Part shown: piece after piece, positions 11,901-26,900 of the stretch
Numbering within the stretch: the stretch's first letter is position 1
How the letters are laid out: each line of letters starts with the position of its first letter
DNA from: Cyrtodaria siliqua
Lineage: Eukaryota > Mollusca > Bivalvia > Adapedonta > Hiatellidae
NCBI GenBank assembly: GCA_037043455.1
Contig: JAWPHD010006786.1
Coordinates: forward strand, 1 to 64,000
Direction: 5' to 3'
Length of the DNA stretch: 64,000 bases
Program-made: the position numbers and the translations under genes
Notes under the pieces: generated by a model
The model's database searches: none
Told to the model about the DNA's origin: nothing
Seen by the model: only the letters and a program-made list of their open reading frames with translations

Positions 11901-14900
11901 TGTAGTGACATAGACTGGATCATTGTTTTGCTTACCTCCATCCAGTGTAGTGACATAGACTGGATCACTGGTGATGTATGCCCCGCCATGTATAGTGATC
12001 ATCACAGTAGTGTAGTACTGTGTGTTTGGGGTCAGGTCGGTAAACGTCGCACTGGAGTTAGAAGGGTCAAGGTCGCGGGTGTAGTTCCTTAGATTACTTA
12101 ACAACTTTACTGTGTACATCTTTACACTACCCTGCAGGTCAACCTCATCTGAAACGTAACACATATAATTAACAAGTTTGGTGGTGGAAGAAATTAGTTC
12201 AATAGAATCAATAGATATTATTAATATTTGTGAGTCTAACATATTTAAGCATAATAGTATACCAAAAAAACATTGTAATTTAGTATTCCATGTTCTGTGT
12301 GCAATAAATGAAAACATACAAGCTCCATTAGAGGCATAGGAATAACTAATCTGATATGAAAATTAGTTTTTGACAGAATTATAAGTACCCGAGTATATGT
12401 GTAGCTAGCTGATCAAGGGATATTGCTTTCAAACATACCCAGGACTCCAGGAAGGCAATTTAATAAACGTCAATGGGTGAATCCTTTTTCCAAAAATTGT
12501 TTCTTTAAACACAATAGGCATCTATGGGTGTGTGTTCAATGTTAAAAATGCCTTCCTGGGGACCCATCTAATTTTAATGGAATAGCCCGAAGCAAAAATA
12601 TTCACAATATTAGCTATTAGAATCCAACAACATCATTCATATTCAAACATATATCATTGACAACTTACTTGGAGTCACCCATGACACCCCGATGACCGTG
12701 TGACTGACAGGTGTCGCTGTAACCGCGGCAGCTCTTCTCGGGAATCCCCCGAATGTTGTGACATCAGGTGTAGCATCACTGGTCAACTGACCTATATCAT
12801 TGTAGACCGTGAGGCGATAACTGAAGGTTGTGTACATCGGCAGACCACGGTCCTCATAGTATGTTCCCGTACCTACGTAGATACTGAACCATAATGCACC
12901 GGTTGTGTTCACATTAGCTGAAAGAAAGAATTTAACAAAATCATATTATATATATAAATAACAAAAATTTCAGTGATGTAAGAAGAATAAATATCCAAGG
13001 AACATTTAAAACTATAGGACGCATAGTTATATAAGGGCTATTCCACTAAAACATACCCAGGACGGCAATTTAATAAACATCTATGTGTTAACCTTATTTT
13101 CTGAAATATGGTTCTTTAAAATCAATTTTGCATATATGGGTGGGTGTTCAATTTCAAAAGTGCCTTTCTGGGGTCCCATGTATGTTTTAATGGACTAGTT
13201 CTTAGAGATTTTCCTTGAATTTAATACAGGTTTGTCTCACCAGAAGGCCGTAATACGTAACACATATGATTATATTTGTTTAATCAAAGTTCACAAAATA
13301 CATATAAACAGACACTTAATTCTCACGATTTAATGGTTGACGTATAAGCAGTTTGGAGAGTTCATATCTGATATTTGGTCCATTAGGCTTTCCTGGTCCC
13401 TGCCAGACAAGGGAGATCATTGACTGTGACACAGGTGTCGCCTCTGGGGGTAGCTGGTCCCCGGGAACTGTAGCATGGGTCCGCACATTGACCGGTGAAC
13501 TCTGGGTACAACCCCCACCTGAAAATGCAGACGAAACAATTATGCTTGTTGTGAAACATATAAGCTTTTTCAAAACAAAATCTCCTGGAATGCTAACAAA
13601 TATTTCAAAGTAACATTCAAAACAGTCTATTAAATCATTTTAGAATTATTTTATTATAAGAAGTTTGTGTTTCTGGATTTCAAAAACCTCATTACTCAAT
13701 GTCAAATAAAACCTCAATGTGTTCTGAGAATGTAATGAGTTTTAAATTTATAACTGGTTTCATTGATCTAATTTTTATCACTGAACCAATCTGAATGCTT
13801 CATTCATATTTTCATTTGGTTGTTTCTATCATGACATCACACCCTGCTATTATGACTGCCAGTCCATGAGAGAAACATCACTTTCTGATATTATGACATC
13901 ACACCCTGGTATTATGACATCTTGTCATGCTATTATGATGCAACTCAGTGTGTTCTCAGAACTGATTGAGCCTTTTAATTGCTGTGAGAAACAGACTAAG
14001 ACTGTTTGTATCACTCATTGAGTAATGAGTTTCTTGAAACCAAGAATCACAAAATTCTAAAAATAAAATAATTCTAAAATGATTTAATAGACTGTTTTCA
14101 AATGTCTATTTACCAAAATTTCAAAAACAACCATCGACTTCCTCGAAAGTATATACCAACAGATCATGATAACATATTAAAATATTCATATATATTTGAA
14201 TTCACGTCACCAAAGGAACTGCCCTTATTTGAGTTGGAAAAGGTAAATGTTGTTTTGTTACAGGGTGGCCACAGGAATCTCAAAATAAAATTCCCTGATT
14301 ATTCCCTGTACCAGCATTGGGTTTCCCTGATTAACATAGGAACATATACATATAGCTTTTTTTCCACATTTTTATGTGCTTCTTTATTTCGTATACACCA
14401 TTTAACCAAAATAATACCATCTAAAATGTTTACAATTGATGTATTATTTAATTTATTAATATGGAAATCGTTTTTATGGAAAAGTATTTTTCTATCATTA
14501 AACTTTTCTTCTTTTTTTCTGCCTGAACGTTAATTTTTGTTTTGTGTAAGGTAGTACAGAACTAAAATTCCCTTATTTTTGCATTTTTTCGAATTCCCTT
14601 ATTATTCCCTGACTTTTCCCTGATTTTTGCATTTTTTCAAATTCCCTTATTTTTCCCTGCAGTGAATTTGTCTTAGCCATTTTCCCTGGCCACTCTGTTG
14701 TCAAGAAGACGATAATGATGATGATGATGATGATGAGATGATGATGATAATGATGAGCATACATACTTGTACAAGCTGTCACCGTAACGGAGTATTCTGT
14801 GTAGGCTTCCAGGCCCTCAAACAGCACTGATGTGATTGACATGTTCCGTATCTCTATTCGTGGTTCGGGCAGACGTACTGTGTAGAACTCGATGACACCA

Positions 14901-17900
14901 TTAGGCTGGAGGGGTGGCTCCCAGCTCACATTCATGACGGCTGGGCCCATAATGCGTATAACTGGTACCTTCACACCTGCCGGACCTGTGGTTATTATTT
15001 ATTATAGAATACCCATTAATTTTAGGGATATAAAGTAACAATTTTATTCAATTCATTTAATTCTTGACGCAAACTCAAAATACCTTGAGGTGGTAAGATA
15101 AACAGATCATTTTTGCAAAGGGGATCGACAAAGCAGCGAACAAAACTGAATAGAATGTTGTTTAACCAATCAACACATCATAGGTTATTTAGAGATGCCC
15201 CAGACAAAGAGGAAGGGTACATAGGAATCCAGGAACCTGCCCTACTTTACTAACACATATATTTCCATGGTTCTTTTACGTGCTTGGAATACAGATTTCG
15301 ATACAAGGGACCACCTGGTTTACATCCCCTTCCAAACGATGATGCTAAGACAAAGTGTCTTGCCAAGAACACACCGAAAAACCTCAGTGGTTCCAGCGAG
15401 ACTTGAACCCAGGTACTTTGGATTTTAATTCCACTATACTATCCACCTGGCCACACTAGTCCTTTGGCAGACAAAATTGTATAGACATACCGAATAGACA
15501 ATGGACAAAGACAAAGACAACACTTTATATCCATTCTACATTTAATGTTGTGAAAAACTGTTCAGTTTTTTGTATTCAAAATATGTTTAACTTACGTGAA
15601 GACATGGTCATGACACTTTTCCATGCACTGAACCCATTCCCCGCCCCATTGGTCACAATCAGACGATACTCGTACTCCGTGTGGGGGGTCAGTATGCTGT
15701 CCTCATCCACATACTTCAGTGGACTGTCTGCACCCAGTGACACAATGGTCGTCACAGCTACCATGTCAGGCAGACGGCGTTCCAGGGTATAAAGGGAGAT
15801 TACTCCATTGGGTGAAGCAGGTGGTGTCCATGTCAGTTCTACGGATGCTGGTGTCAGGGAGACTATAGTAGGGGCAATAACAGCTTCAGGATCTTAAATG
15901 AAATTAATGTTTGCATATATATATATTAAAAAAAGAAGAAACATTTCATCCGAGAATTATTTTTATGATGAAGTATATATGAAGTAAAACTAAATACTGA
16001 TCTTCCTCAGAACAAAAACAAGGTAATGTCAAGTAAGGCTATACTGTGAAATAGTGATTTACATTGTATGTATGAAGATGCAATTGTGGTCTAAATTTGG
16101 CAGCCATAGTTCCAGAAGCAAGTTAGAAACTGAGTTAAATACATAGAGAAACCTTTACCAAAAGCATGACTCCAGACAGCGAAAAAATGAAATAATAAAA
16201 TACAAGATGATAAACAAAGCAGTCCATAGTTCGCTTGTAGTCTGTAGTTTCTATATGCCTGGCAAAACAGACTTTAGATGGTGAGCTAATGTCAAAATGC
16301 TGTCTTTATTACATGTTGTAATCTTACTTATTTGACAATTTATAAAGTCTTTAAATTTTACAATATGACTCTTTTTATCTATATAATAAAAACAAACAAA
16401 CTCTGATGTGAACTTACAGTCTTCGAGAGTCCTGACCGCCGTAGAGGGAGAGCTCTTGGTACACCCCCCGACTGTACACACCTCCACCACAAATGTGTAG
16501 TATGTATACGGCTTCAGTGAGTCTGCTCTCAGTAACGTCACATTGCCAGCAGTCTGCAACACCACATGTAAAGCTATATGAGGTAAGTTAGATGGCCGTA
16601 GCCAGAATGACTAGCTGCAGGGGGTCAAAGTTGAGTAAGGACATGGTGACTGTATTTTAGTTAGACTGGTGATACCGGTAATTGTATATCAGTGGCGTAG
16701 CTGCACTAAGGCCTGCCCGGGCCTGCAGATTATTCTGGGAAATCTCGAAACTGCTCTAGCAAGTGCCAGAAACACTCTATTTATCAACATTTTCCTGGAG
16801 GAGGATGCCTCTACAGAGCTCAGAAATTAAGTGGGCCTGCAGCTATGTATGAAAATAAAAAATAAAAACAAGTAGGTCAATATCGAGCATGACGATCAGT
16901 ATAATGTGACTATAATGTGACCATAATGTGACTATAATGTGACCATTATGTGACTATAATGTGACTATAATGTGACCATAATGTGACTATAATGTGACCA
17001 TAATGTGACTATAATGTGATTATAATGTGACCATAATGTGACTATAATGTGACTATAATGTGTCCATAATGTGACTATAATGTGACTATAATGTGACCAT
17101 AATGTGACTATATTGTGACCTTAATGTGACCATAATGTGACTATAATGTGACCATAATGTGATTATAATGTGACCATAATGTGACTATAATGTGACCATA
17201 ATGTGACTATAATGTGATCATAATGTGACCTTAATGTCCATAATGTGACTATAACGTGGCGATAATGTGACCATAATGTGACTATAATGTGACTATAATG
17301 TGACCATAATGTGACCATAATGTGACTATAATGTGACCATAATGTGATTATAATGTGACCATAATGTGACGATAATGTCCATAATGTGACTATAACGTGA
17401 CTATAATGTGACGATAATGTGACGATAATGTGACTATAATGTGACTATAATGTGACCATAATGTGACTAAAATGTGACCATAATGTGACTATAATGTGAT
17501 CATGTGACGATAATGTCCATAATGTGACTATAACGTGACTATAATGTGACGATAATGTGACGATAATGTGACTATGATGTGACCATAATGTGACCATAAT
17601 GTGACCATAATGTGACTATAATGTGACCATAATGTGACCATTATGTGATGACCATAATGTGACCATAATGTGACCATAATTTGACTATAATGTGACTATA
17701 ATGTGACTGGGTGCGTTATCATGTCGTGTCTACAGCCTGATATTCCAGTGTGGCAGCACTATAAAGTTGAGTATAAAGCTCACCGTTACAAGTAGAAACC
17801 GTGAAATTGTTAAAAGTGATGTTAAAACACCATAAAACACCATAAATGCATTTGTTTATTTTTAAATAATTCTGAAAACAATCAGTATGACTTACCGACT

Positions 17901-20900
17901 CCCTGTACTGACCATTCTGGTAGACTTTGTATTCTGTGATTATACCATTGGGAGTTAAGGGTGGGTCCCAAACAAGGTTTATATACCGTGGACCTGATCC
18001 GACAACCTGCGGGGTGTTAAACCCAGCTGGCCCTGTAAAATGAAGATTCAACACAGAATTCATGATAAACACAAATGACTAAAAAATCCAAACAATAACT
18101 ATATAATTTACAAATTCACTTCAGTCTTATATTCAAAGACACATTAGTTTCTTGGATAATAAACAAAATGGTAAGAATAAAATCTTTCAATCATTGAACA
18201 GAATCATTTTAACAGGTTAATATATTCAATAACTGAAAATGTTCAATAAATCATGGCAGATATAAAGGTTGTTTTTTTACTTTCTTTTTAAACTGAAAGA
18301 ATTTAGTATTTTTAAACTGAAGATTTTTTTTAGATCATATTTAGTACTGTTAAAAGAATTATTTTTTATATCATTAGTTTTTATTTATATAAGTTACCTT
18401 CTGTGGAAGGGTCAAAATTACGAAAATCTCATACCGGGATTATAAGAATCTTTCATGGGTATCCGGTGACGATAGGGAGTCCCAACCCGAGGTAGAAGTG
18501 TTTTTATCAGAGCCGAGGCTCTGCCAACCCGAGGTATTAGCCTCGGTTCTAATTAAAACACTTATACCGAGGGTTGGAATTCCCTATCTGAACCGAATAC
18601 CTGCATATTTGCATACCGGATGTTGATGCGCGTGTAACTTTTATCTTTACTCATAAAGATAAGACTTTCCATCCCCCATGTAAAACATGGATAGCCTTAT
18701 CCGGTATGCAAGAATTCCCTATCTCACATGGATAAACTCATGATGGATTATTTTTCTCCCATTATGCGCTTTTTACAGGCATAATTCAATGACTGCATTT
18801 GACTTTACGCTAGAATAGCTAATGTGACGTCATGACGTTTCATGTAAGAGTCACCGTATACATGTCATGTAAGATTGAGTTTTCTTGCATACCGAACAAG
18901 GATATCTGTCATTTTACCGGGGCTAGATATTTCCATCTCACCCTAGGGTCAAGATAAAATTCACGCCACCAACATCTGGTATGCAGAAAAACATGTAATG
19001 AAAAGCTGTTCTACTCGATCTTCAGAAATAGTGCTTACTATCTTGTCTGGTAGTTGCGGTGACCCAGTCTGATCTTGTCGCACCATTGGAATTCTCAGCA
19101 ACCAGTCTGAACTCATATTCCTTGTAGGCAACAAGATTTTCTTTTGTGTATGTAAATGATGTAGTAGGTCCAAAAATACTGAAATGAATAAAATAATTGG
19201 TCTCAAATAGTTAGTTTGATGCTTGGTGTCAAAATTTAAAACACAAGAGCCATTAAAAAAAGCATAATATTTTATGTCAAATAAATCTGCATTTTTTAGA
19301 ATTTCTAATACTTTAGAAATATATTTGAGTATAAATAAAAAGAACAAATGATACATATAATTTTACTTACTCTTCAACAAATGCGCCTATTGTTTTCTCC
19401 CTGAACTGTAAAATATAAAGGGCCTTGTCCATGGAATTCTCCCTACCTACAGGTATCCAGGTGGCCGTGATGGTCGTTGGAGTCTGCGACAACAATGACG
19501 GAGACTTTACACCATCAGGGGCTGTAAGAAGAAGGTATTTGTAGCACTATATGAAGGACATAATATTATATATACTAATGGAAAAAGGAAAAGGAACTCA
19601 GGATATTCCGTTACAAAATGTATATACTGCACACATAATTCCACATAATATTCCAAAGAAATCTTACTGTGCATTTCAAGGTGCCTGTACATCAAATATG
19701 AATCAAGCTTTTTTTTATTACTTGCTATATGTTTTCATACCTGATATGATACCCGTATAATTCAGACAGCATGACATAAAACTGGCAAGGAAAACAAAAA
19801 TGTATTTAAGAATTGATTCCCATTTTTCCGGCGTCTTATGCAGTAATAAACAGAAAATTCCTTGAAGCATGATAGCGTGTAATGGTAAATTTGCCATTCG
19901 CTCCCGGCGTTTGAAAATGCGTTAAAGTAAAAAAAAACGCGAATGAGTTCTTATATTTACTTAACCTGTAGTTACATCTACTTCAAATGTAAAGTTTATT
20001 AGCAATAAGGTGCTTTTTTTCAACACAAAGTAACAAGTGAATGTAACTATAAATAACTAACCCTAGCCCAGTAGGACACCTATACTTACATCCCAGCAGC
20101 ATGTCTACGTTGAGTACATTACTGAGTATATAAATAATTAAACCTAGCATAGTAGGACACCTATACTTACATCCCAGCGGCATGTCTACGTCGAGTACGT
20201 TACTCAGTATATAGCCTACACTGTTGGAGGCGTTCACCTGTACGGAGTATGACGACATGGGTATGATGGGGAATATTGTGGTCCAGTTGTCATGGGTCTG
20301 GGAATGGTGCAGGCTCTTTCTGGCATGGTTGGTACTGTAGTCCCAGACACCTGGAACAACATAAACTGGACATTGGTATGTTTTTTCTTCCCATCCGCAG
20401 TGGTTGCCCAAAATGGAAGACCACTGCCGTTGTAGTCCACTGTGTGTGTAGCCCAGTGACTGTGTAGCCCAGTGACAGTGTAGCCCAGTGACTGTGTAGC
20501 CCATTGATTGTGTAGGCAACCGACTGTGTAGACCACTGACTGTGTAACCCATTGACTATGTAGCCCACTGACTGTGTAGCCCATTGACTGTGTAGCCCAT
20601 TGACTTGTAGCCCACTGATTGTGTAGCCCACAGACTTGAAGCCCATTGATTGTGTAGCCCAGTGACTATGTAGCCCAGTGACTGTGTAGCCCATTGACTG
20701 AAGAGGCCCACTGAATGTGTAGCCCACTGACTGTGTAGCCCAGTGACTGTGTAGCTCAGTGACAGTGTAGCCCACTGACTGTGTAGCCCACAGACTGTTT
20801 AGCTCAGTGACTGTGTAGCCCAGTGACTATGTAGCATATTGACTGTGTAGCCCAGTGACTGTGTAGCCCACTGATTGTGTAGCTCAGTGACTGTGTAGCC

Positions 20901-23900
20901 CACTGACTGTGTAGCCCAGTGACTGTGTAGCCAACTGACTGTGTAGCATTTTGACTGTGTAGCCCACTGACTGTGTAGCTCAGTGACTGTGTAGCTCAGT
21001 GACTGTGTAGCCCAGTGACTGTGTAGCCAACTGACTGTGTAGCATTTTGACTGTGTAGCATTTTGACTGTGTAGCCCACAGACTGTGTAGCTCAGTGACT
21101 GTGTAGCTCAGTGACTGTGTAGCCCAGTGACTGTGTAGCCCTCTGACTGTGTAGCTCAGTGACTGTGTAGACCAGTGACTGTGTAGCCCCCTGATTGTGT
21201 AGCCCACTGACTGTGTAGCTCAGTGACTGTGTAGCCTATTGACTGTGTAGCTCAGTGACTGTGTAGCCTATTGACTGTGCTGGCAAGTGCCTGTGCAGCC
21301 CTCTGATTGTGTAACCCGATGACTGCGTAGACTACTGACTGTGCTGCCTACTGACTGTGTAGCCCAGACTGTGTAGTATATTGACTGTGCAGACCCTTGA
21401 CTATGTTGCCTATTGACTGTGTAGCCAACTGACTGTGTAGCCCATTGACTGTGTGAACCATTGACTGTGTAGCCAACTTAATGTGTAGCCCATTGACTGT
21501 GTGATCCATTGACTGTGTAGCCAACTTAATGTGTAGCCCATTGACTGTGTGGTCCACTGACTGTATAGCCCACTGATTGTGTAACCCACTGACTGTGTAG
21601 CCTATTGACTGTGTAGCCAACTGACTGTGTAGCCCATTGACTGTGTAGTCCACTGAGTACACAGTGGAAGCATGTTGACTGTGTAGCCCATTGCCTGTGT
21701 AGCCCAATGACTGTGTACCCATTAACTGTGTAGCCCACTAACTGTGGAGCCCATTGACTGTAAAGCTAATTGACTGTATAGCCCATTACCTGTGTAACTC
21801 ACTGACTGTGTACCCTTTAACTGTGTAGCCCACTAACTGTGGAGCCCACTGACTGTGTTGTCCATTGGCTGTGTACCCCACTAACTGTGTAGAGCACTAA
21901 CTGTGTAGCCTATTGACTGTGTAGCCCATTGGCTGTCTAGCCCACTAACTGTGTAGAGCACTGACTGTGTAGCCTATTGACTGTGTAGCCCACTGACTGT
22001 GTAGCCAAGTGATGTTAGTCCAGTGACTGTGTAGCCCAGTGTCTTTGTAGCCCAGTGACTGTGTAGACCATTGACTGTATAGCCCACTGACTGCAGAGTC
22101 CACTCACTCACTTGTAGCCCACTGATTGTGTAGCCCACTGAATGTGTAGCCCACTGACTGTGTAGCCCACTGACTGTATTGCCCACTGTGTAGTCCATTT
22201 ACTGCTTATTCCAATGACTGACCCAACCCACTGAAAATACTGCCCATTTACTGTGTAGCCCACTGAGTACACAGTGGAAGCCTGTTGTCCCGACTGTGTA
22301 GCCCACTGTGTAGCCCATTGACTGTGTAGTCCATTGACTGTGTAGCCCATTGATTATGTAGCCCATTGACTGTGTAGCCCACTGATTGTGGACCACAGTC
22401 AATGGTCTACACTGTGTAGCCCATTGACTGTGTAGCCCAGTGACTGTGTAACTCAGCGACTGTGTAGACCAGTGACTGTGAACCCCCTGATTGTGTAGCC
22501 CACTGACTGTGTAGCTCAGTGACTGTGTAGCCTATTGACTGTGTAGCTCAGTGACTGTGTAGCCTATTGCCTGTGCTGGCCAGTGCCTGTGCAGCCCTCT
22601 GATTGTGTAACCCACTGACTGCTTAGACTACTGACTGTGCTGCCTACTGACTATATAGCCCAGACTGTGTGGTCTATTGACTGTGTAGCCAACTGACTGT
22701 GTAGCCCATTGACTGTGTAAACCATTGACTGTGTAGCCAACTTAATGTGTAGCCCATTGACTGTGTAGTCCACTGACTGTATATCCCACTGATTGTGTAA
22801 CCCACTGACTGTGTAGCCTATTGACTGTGTAGGCAACTGACTGTGTAGCCCATTGACTGTGTAGCCCATTGACTGTGTAGCCCACTGAGTACACAGTGGA
22901 AGCATGTTGACTGTGTAGCCCATTGCCTGTGTAGCCCAATGACTGTGTAGCCCATTAACTGTGTAGCCCACTAACTGTGGAGCCCACTGACTGTGTAACT
23001 AATTGACTGTATAGCCCATTACCTGTGTAACTCACTGACTGTGTACCCTTTAACTGTGTAGCCCACTAACTGTGCAGCCCACTGACTGTGTTGTCCATTG
23101 GCTGTGTACCCCACTAACTGTGTAGAGCACTGACTGTGTAGCCTATTGACTGTGTAGTCCATTGGCTGTCTAGCCCACTAACTGTGTAGAGCACAGACTG
23201 TGTAGCCTATTGACTGTGTAGCCCACTGACTGTGTAGCCAAGTGACCATTTGTCCAGTGACTGTGTAGCCCAGTGACTTTATAGCCCAGTGACTGTGTAG
23301 ACCACTGACTGTGTAGCCAAGTGCCTGTGTAGCCCAGAGACTGTGTAGACCATTGACTGTGTAGCCCACTGACTGCAGAGTCCACTGAATTGTAGCCCAC
23401 TGACTGTGTAGCCCAATGAATGTGTAGCCCACTGACTGGGTAGCCCACTGACTGTATTGCCCACTGTGTAGGCCATTTACTGCTTAGTCCAATGACTGAC
23501 CCAACCCATTGAAAATACTACTGTGTAGCCCACTGAGTACACAGTGGAAGCCTATTGTCCCGACTTTGTGGCCCACTGTGTAGCCCACTGACTGTGTAGT
23601 CCATTGACTGTGTAGCCCATTGACTGTGTAGCCCACTGACTGTGTAGCCCACTGACTGTGAAGCCCAGTGACATGTAGCCTATTGACTGTGTAGCCCATT
23701 GACTGTGAAGCCCACTGACAGTGTAGCCCAGTGACTGTGTAGCCCATTGACTGTTTAGCCCATTGTTTGTGTAGCCCACTGACTGTGTAGCCCACTGACT
23801 GTGTAGCCCACTGACTGTGGAGCCCACTGATTGTGTAGCCCATTGACTGTGTAGCCCACTGACTGCGTAGCCCACTGACTGTGGAGCCCACTGATTGTGT

Positions 23901-26900
23901 AGCCCATTGACTGTGTAGCCCACTGACTGTGGAGCCCACTGACTGTTTAGCCCACTGACTGTGTAGCCCACTGACTGTGTAGCCTATTGACTGTGTAGCC
24001 CATTGACTGTGTAGCCCACTGACTGTGTAGCCCACTGAGTAACCAGTGGAAGCCTGTTGTCAGACTACTGACTGTGCATATAATATGATAAAATACGATT
24101 GTTATCAAATCAGGTATTCGTATTTTCCTCTACTAGTAGTTCATCATGCAAGTTCACTGACATGGAACGTGCATTGAAGTCACTGAATTGATATTTTGCA
24201 AAATAGTTACATGTCAAGTTTTGAAAATACTGATCTCTGAAAGTTAAATTAATCTTTTCAAAACCTTGTTTTGCACACTGTAAATTGACGCACAAAATTG
24301 CTTCTGATTCAGATTTCTGTCGTTTGTTTGTTTTCTATTTATTAATACTAGATAAACTAGAGCCATTATCTTAAGTTTGTGCACTGACTGTCTGATAATT
24401 TGAATGATTTCTCTCTTCAACAACCAATGGTCATACCCAAACATGCAATTGTCACACCAGAATATTTACTCTTAATTCGAAAAAAAAAAATCTTCTAAAT
24501 TTTGGATCTGAAAGTTTGGGTGTGGCATGAACACCAGAGTATGGTAACAGACATAGTATTTTCCTAGATCAACCCTGAAATTTGACATAAATACAATGTT
24601 ATTAGACAAACTTATTGTAGTACTACAATCATTGGTAAAGAAATATTTTATAACTTGTTTACCTATATTAGTATAAAACAGTCCTTCAAAATAGACATCG
24701 AAGTACATGTCTCCGTTTGGTTTTTCGGGAACCGTCCACTTGACACTGACTGTCCGGGCATCCTCCACCTTCACCTCCATCACAACAAAACCGACCGGCT
24801 GTGCCTCCTGGGTTCGAGCCTTCACCAAGCTGCTGGAGCCACACCCGCGCTTCGTGCAGGCCACAATACGGAAGGCGTTGAGGCTGTATGGGAGCAGCCC
24901 GCCTATGTCATAAAACATCTTCAGTCCGGAGTACACGGGAACCTCATTGTGGAACAGGTCATAGCGCGTGATATCACCTGTAACAGTCACAAATGGTTAA
25001 GTTTAAATTAGTGTTTGTTTCAAATTAAGGTAATACTTTTTTTTCAATACACATTTTAGCTGAGAAATGGTGTTTTAATGCATTTTCTCTCATTTAACAA
25101 GATTTTTTTTTACTTTCATGAGCATAAAAGACACAGCTATACTCAATTGATAGTCCTTATCCAGAAATGGTCTGAATAGGTTATCCATGTACATGTACCG
25201 TATTGTTTCTAATTAGTGCCCCCACGCCCCCTAACTTTTAAAAAGAAATAATCTTACCTTGAGGTGTAAAAGTGGTTAATATCCAAGAAAAGTGGTTAAA
25301 ATCCAAGAAACAGTATACACACACTTATGAATTTAATTCCATATTTCAGTAACACAACATTTATTAGCATTATATAAGAAAATTAAAATGTGTACTGGCT
25401 TACGAAAAGCGTTCTAATAAGCGCCCCACTTTCAGAAAATGTCACGTCCCCGGGGGGCGCTAATTAGAAACAATACGGTTGATACAAACATGGTAGGCCA
25501 ACTTCCCTATTGAAAACAAACAATGCGGAACACTTATTTTCATTGTCTAAACTGCACGTGCCAAGCACTGTAGCCGTTGTTTGTACCTACATCATGTGAC
25601 TGGTAAACCTGTGCGATTCCTATTCCTGTGTAAGTCTATTTAACACTGGACAATCACACATTCAAGTTATATAGATAAACACGATACCTTCACAATATTG
25701 TTAATCATTTTTCTCTCAAACTTACCATTGGGTAGTCCAGGTATCTGCCATGTGACATGTAGTTGCGAGGGGCTGGGTGAGGTGATGGTGGGGGGCTGGA
25801 CCAAGCCTGGGGCACTCTCCTCGGTAGTAATATTGCTGGGCGCACTCTCTGTACACCCACCACTTGTACATGCCTACAGTGAAGTTGGAGAACAAGTCAT
25901 ATACTGCCATGCTATATATTAAAGGTCTAGCCACTCATGCAAGTAAGAATTATTAAAGGTACTCCTGCAGTATTGTTAATTTGCCCGACTCATGTATAAA
26001 AATCAGAATACTTCAGTCAAGAATGCGAATGAAATTAAAACGTAGATTTCCTAAACATTTAGTCTGAAGTTACCGCTTGATAAACAGTTACTAGTACTGG
26101 TACATGTATTTGAATGAGGCACATTATTGGGTATAAAAGGATTACTTTACATATTACAGTATGTTGCGCTAATCAATATTTTGTAGTTTTTAAATAACCT
26201 GGGTCCTGAATCGGATGCTGATATTTCATATATTTAATATTTAGTTGATGTCTATAAAATATACAAAAAACATTTTGTACAAAATATGGTCAATTAATGA
26301 ACACGTCAGTTGGTCAATTAATGTACACGTCAGTTGGTCAATTAATGTACACATCAATTGGTCAATTAAAGTATGTGTCAGTTGGTCAATTGAATGATGT
26401 TTTACATCATTTTAGCACATTTTAATCTATATATGATGTATGTATATACAGATATATAGAGGACCTTAAACAAGTTCCCATTTCATATAAGATTTATGAA
26501 ACGAGTTATGAATTATTTTAATTTTAACGAGCCTTTTGGCGATTACACGTGTGTCATACAATAGAATATTAAATGGGTGTTCGACACTGCTAACAAGGGA
26601 CGTTATGCGATAAATAATATATATATATATACTATATTTTTGTGGTGGAGGCAGACCACCCACTTTTTCCTGAGTATAACCAGTACTGTATACCGCCCCG
26701 CCATCCGTAAGAATCGACTCTCTCAATTACAAGTTGCGCTCCCAGTGGGATTCAAACCCACAGTGGTGAGAGGCAAAATGGTTTCAATCGCAGTATTTTT
26801 ACCATTCTGGCCAGGCCAAACATAGTAAAATCAATTTTTTTTTTTTACGAATTTCTCCCAACTTATAAATATCTCAGTAATTTCTCCTTAATTACCCCTA

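Noticed and set aside
14102..14533. 143-codon ORF with hydrophobic stretches
   Set aside because: AT-rich sequence between a MITE and e21; no known domain, and its direction is opposite to the gene.
16895..17710. 11-bp array as an exon-edge array of e18
   Set aside because: The unit has no GTAAG-type donor and no similarity to e18; it starts ~185 bp away from the exon.
18961..19356. 131-codon ORF overlapping e17
   Set aside because: Wrong frame; the FN3 sequence and splice phases are in a different frame of the same strand.
20234..24035. ORFs encoding GYTVSGLHSQWATQ-type repeats up to 189 codons
   Set aside because: A 16-bp unit rotates through the three frames without stops; the sequences are in an intron whose flanking exons join in phase.
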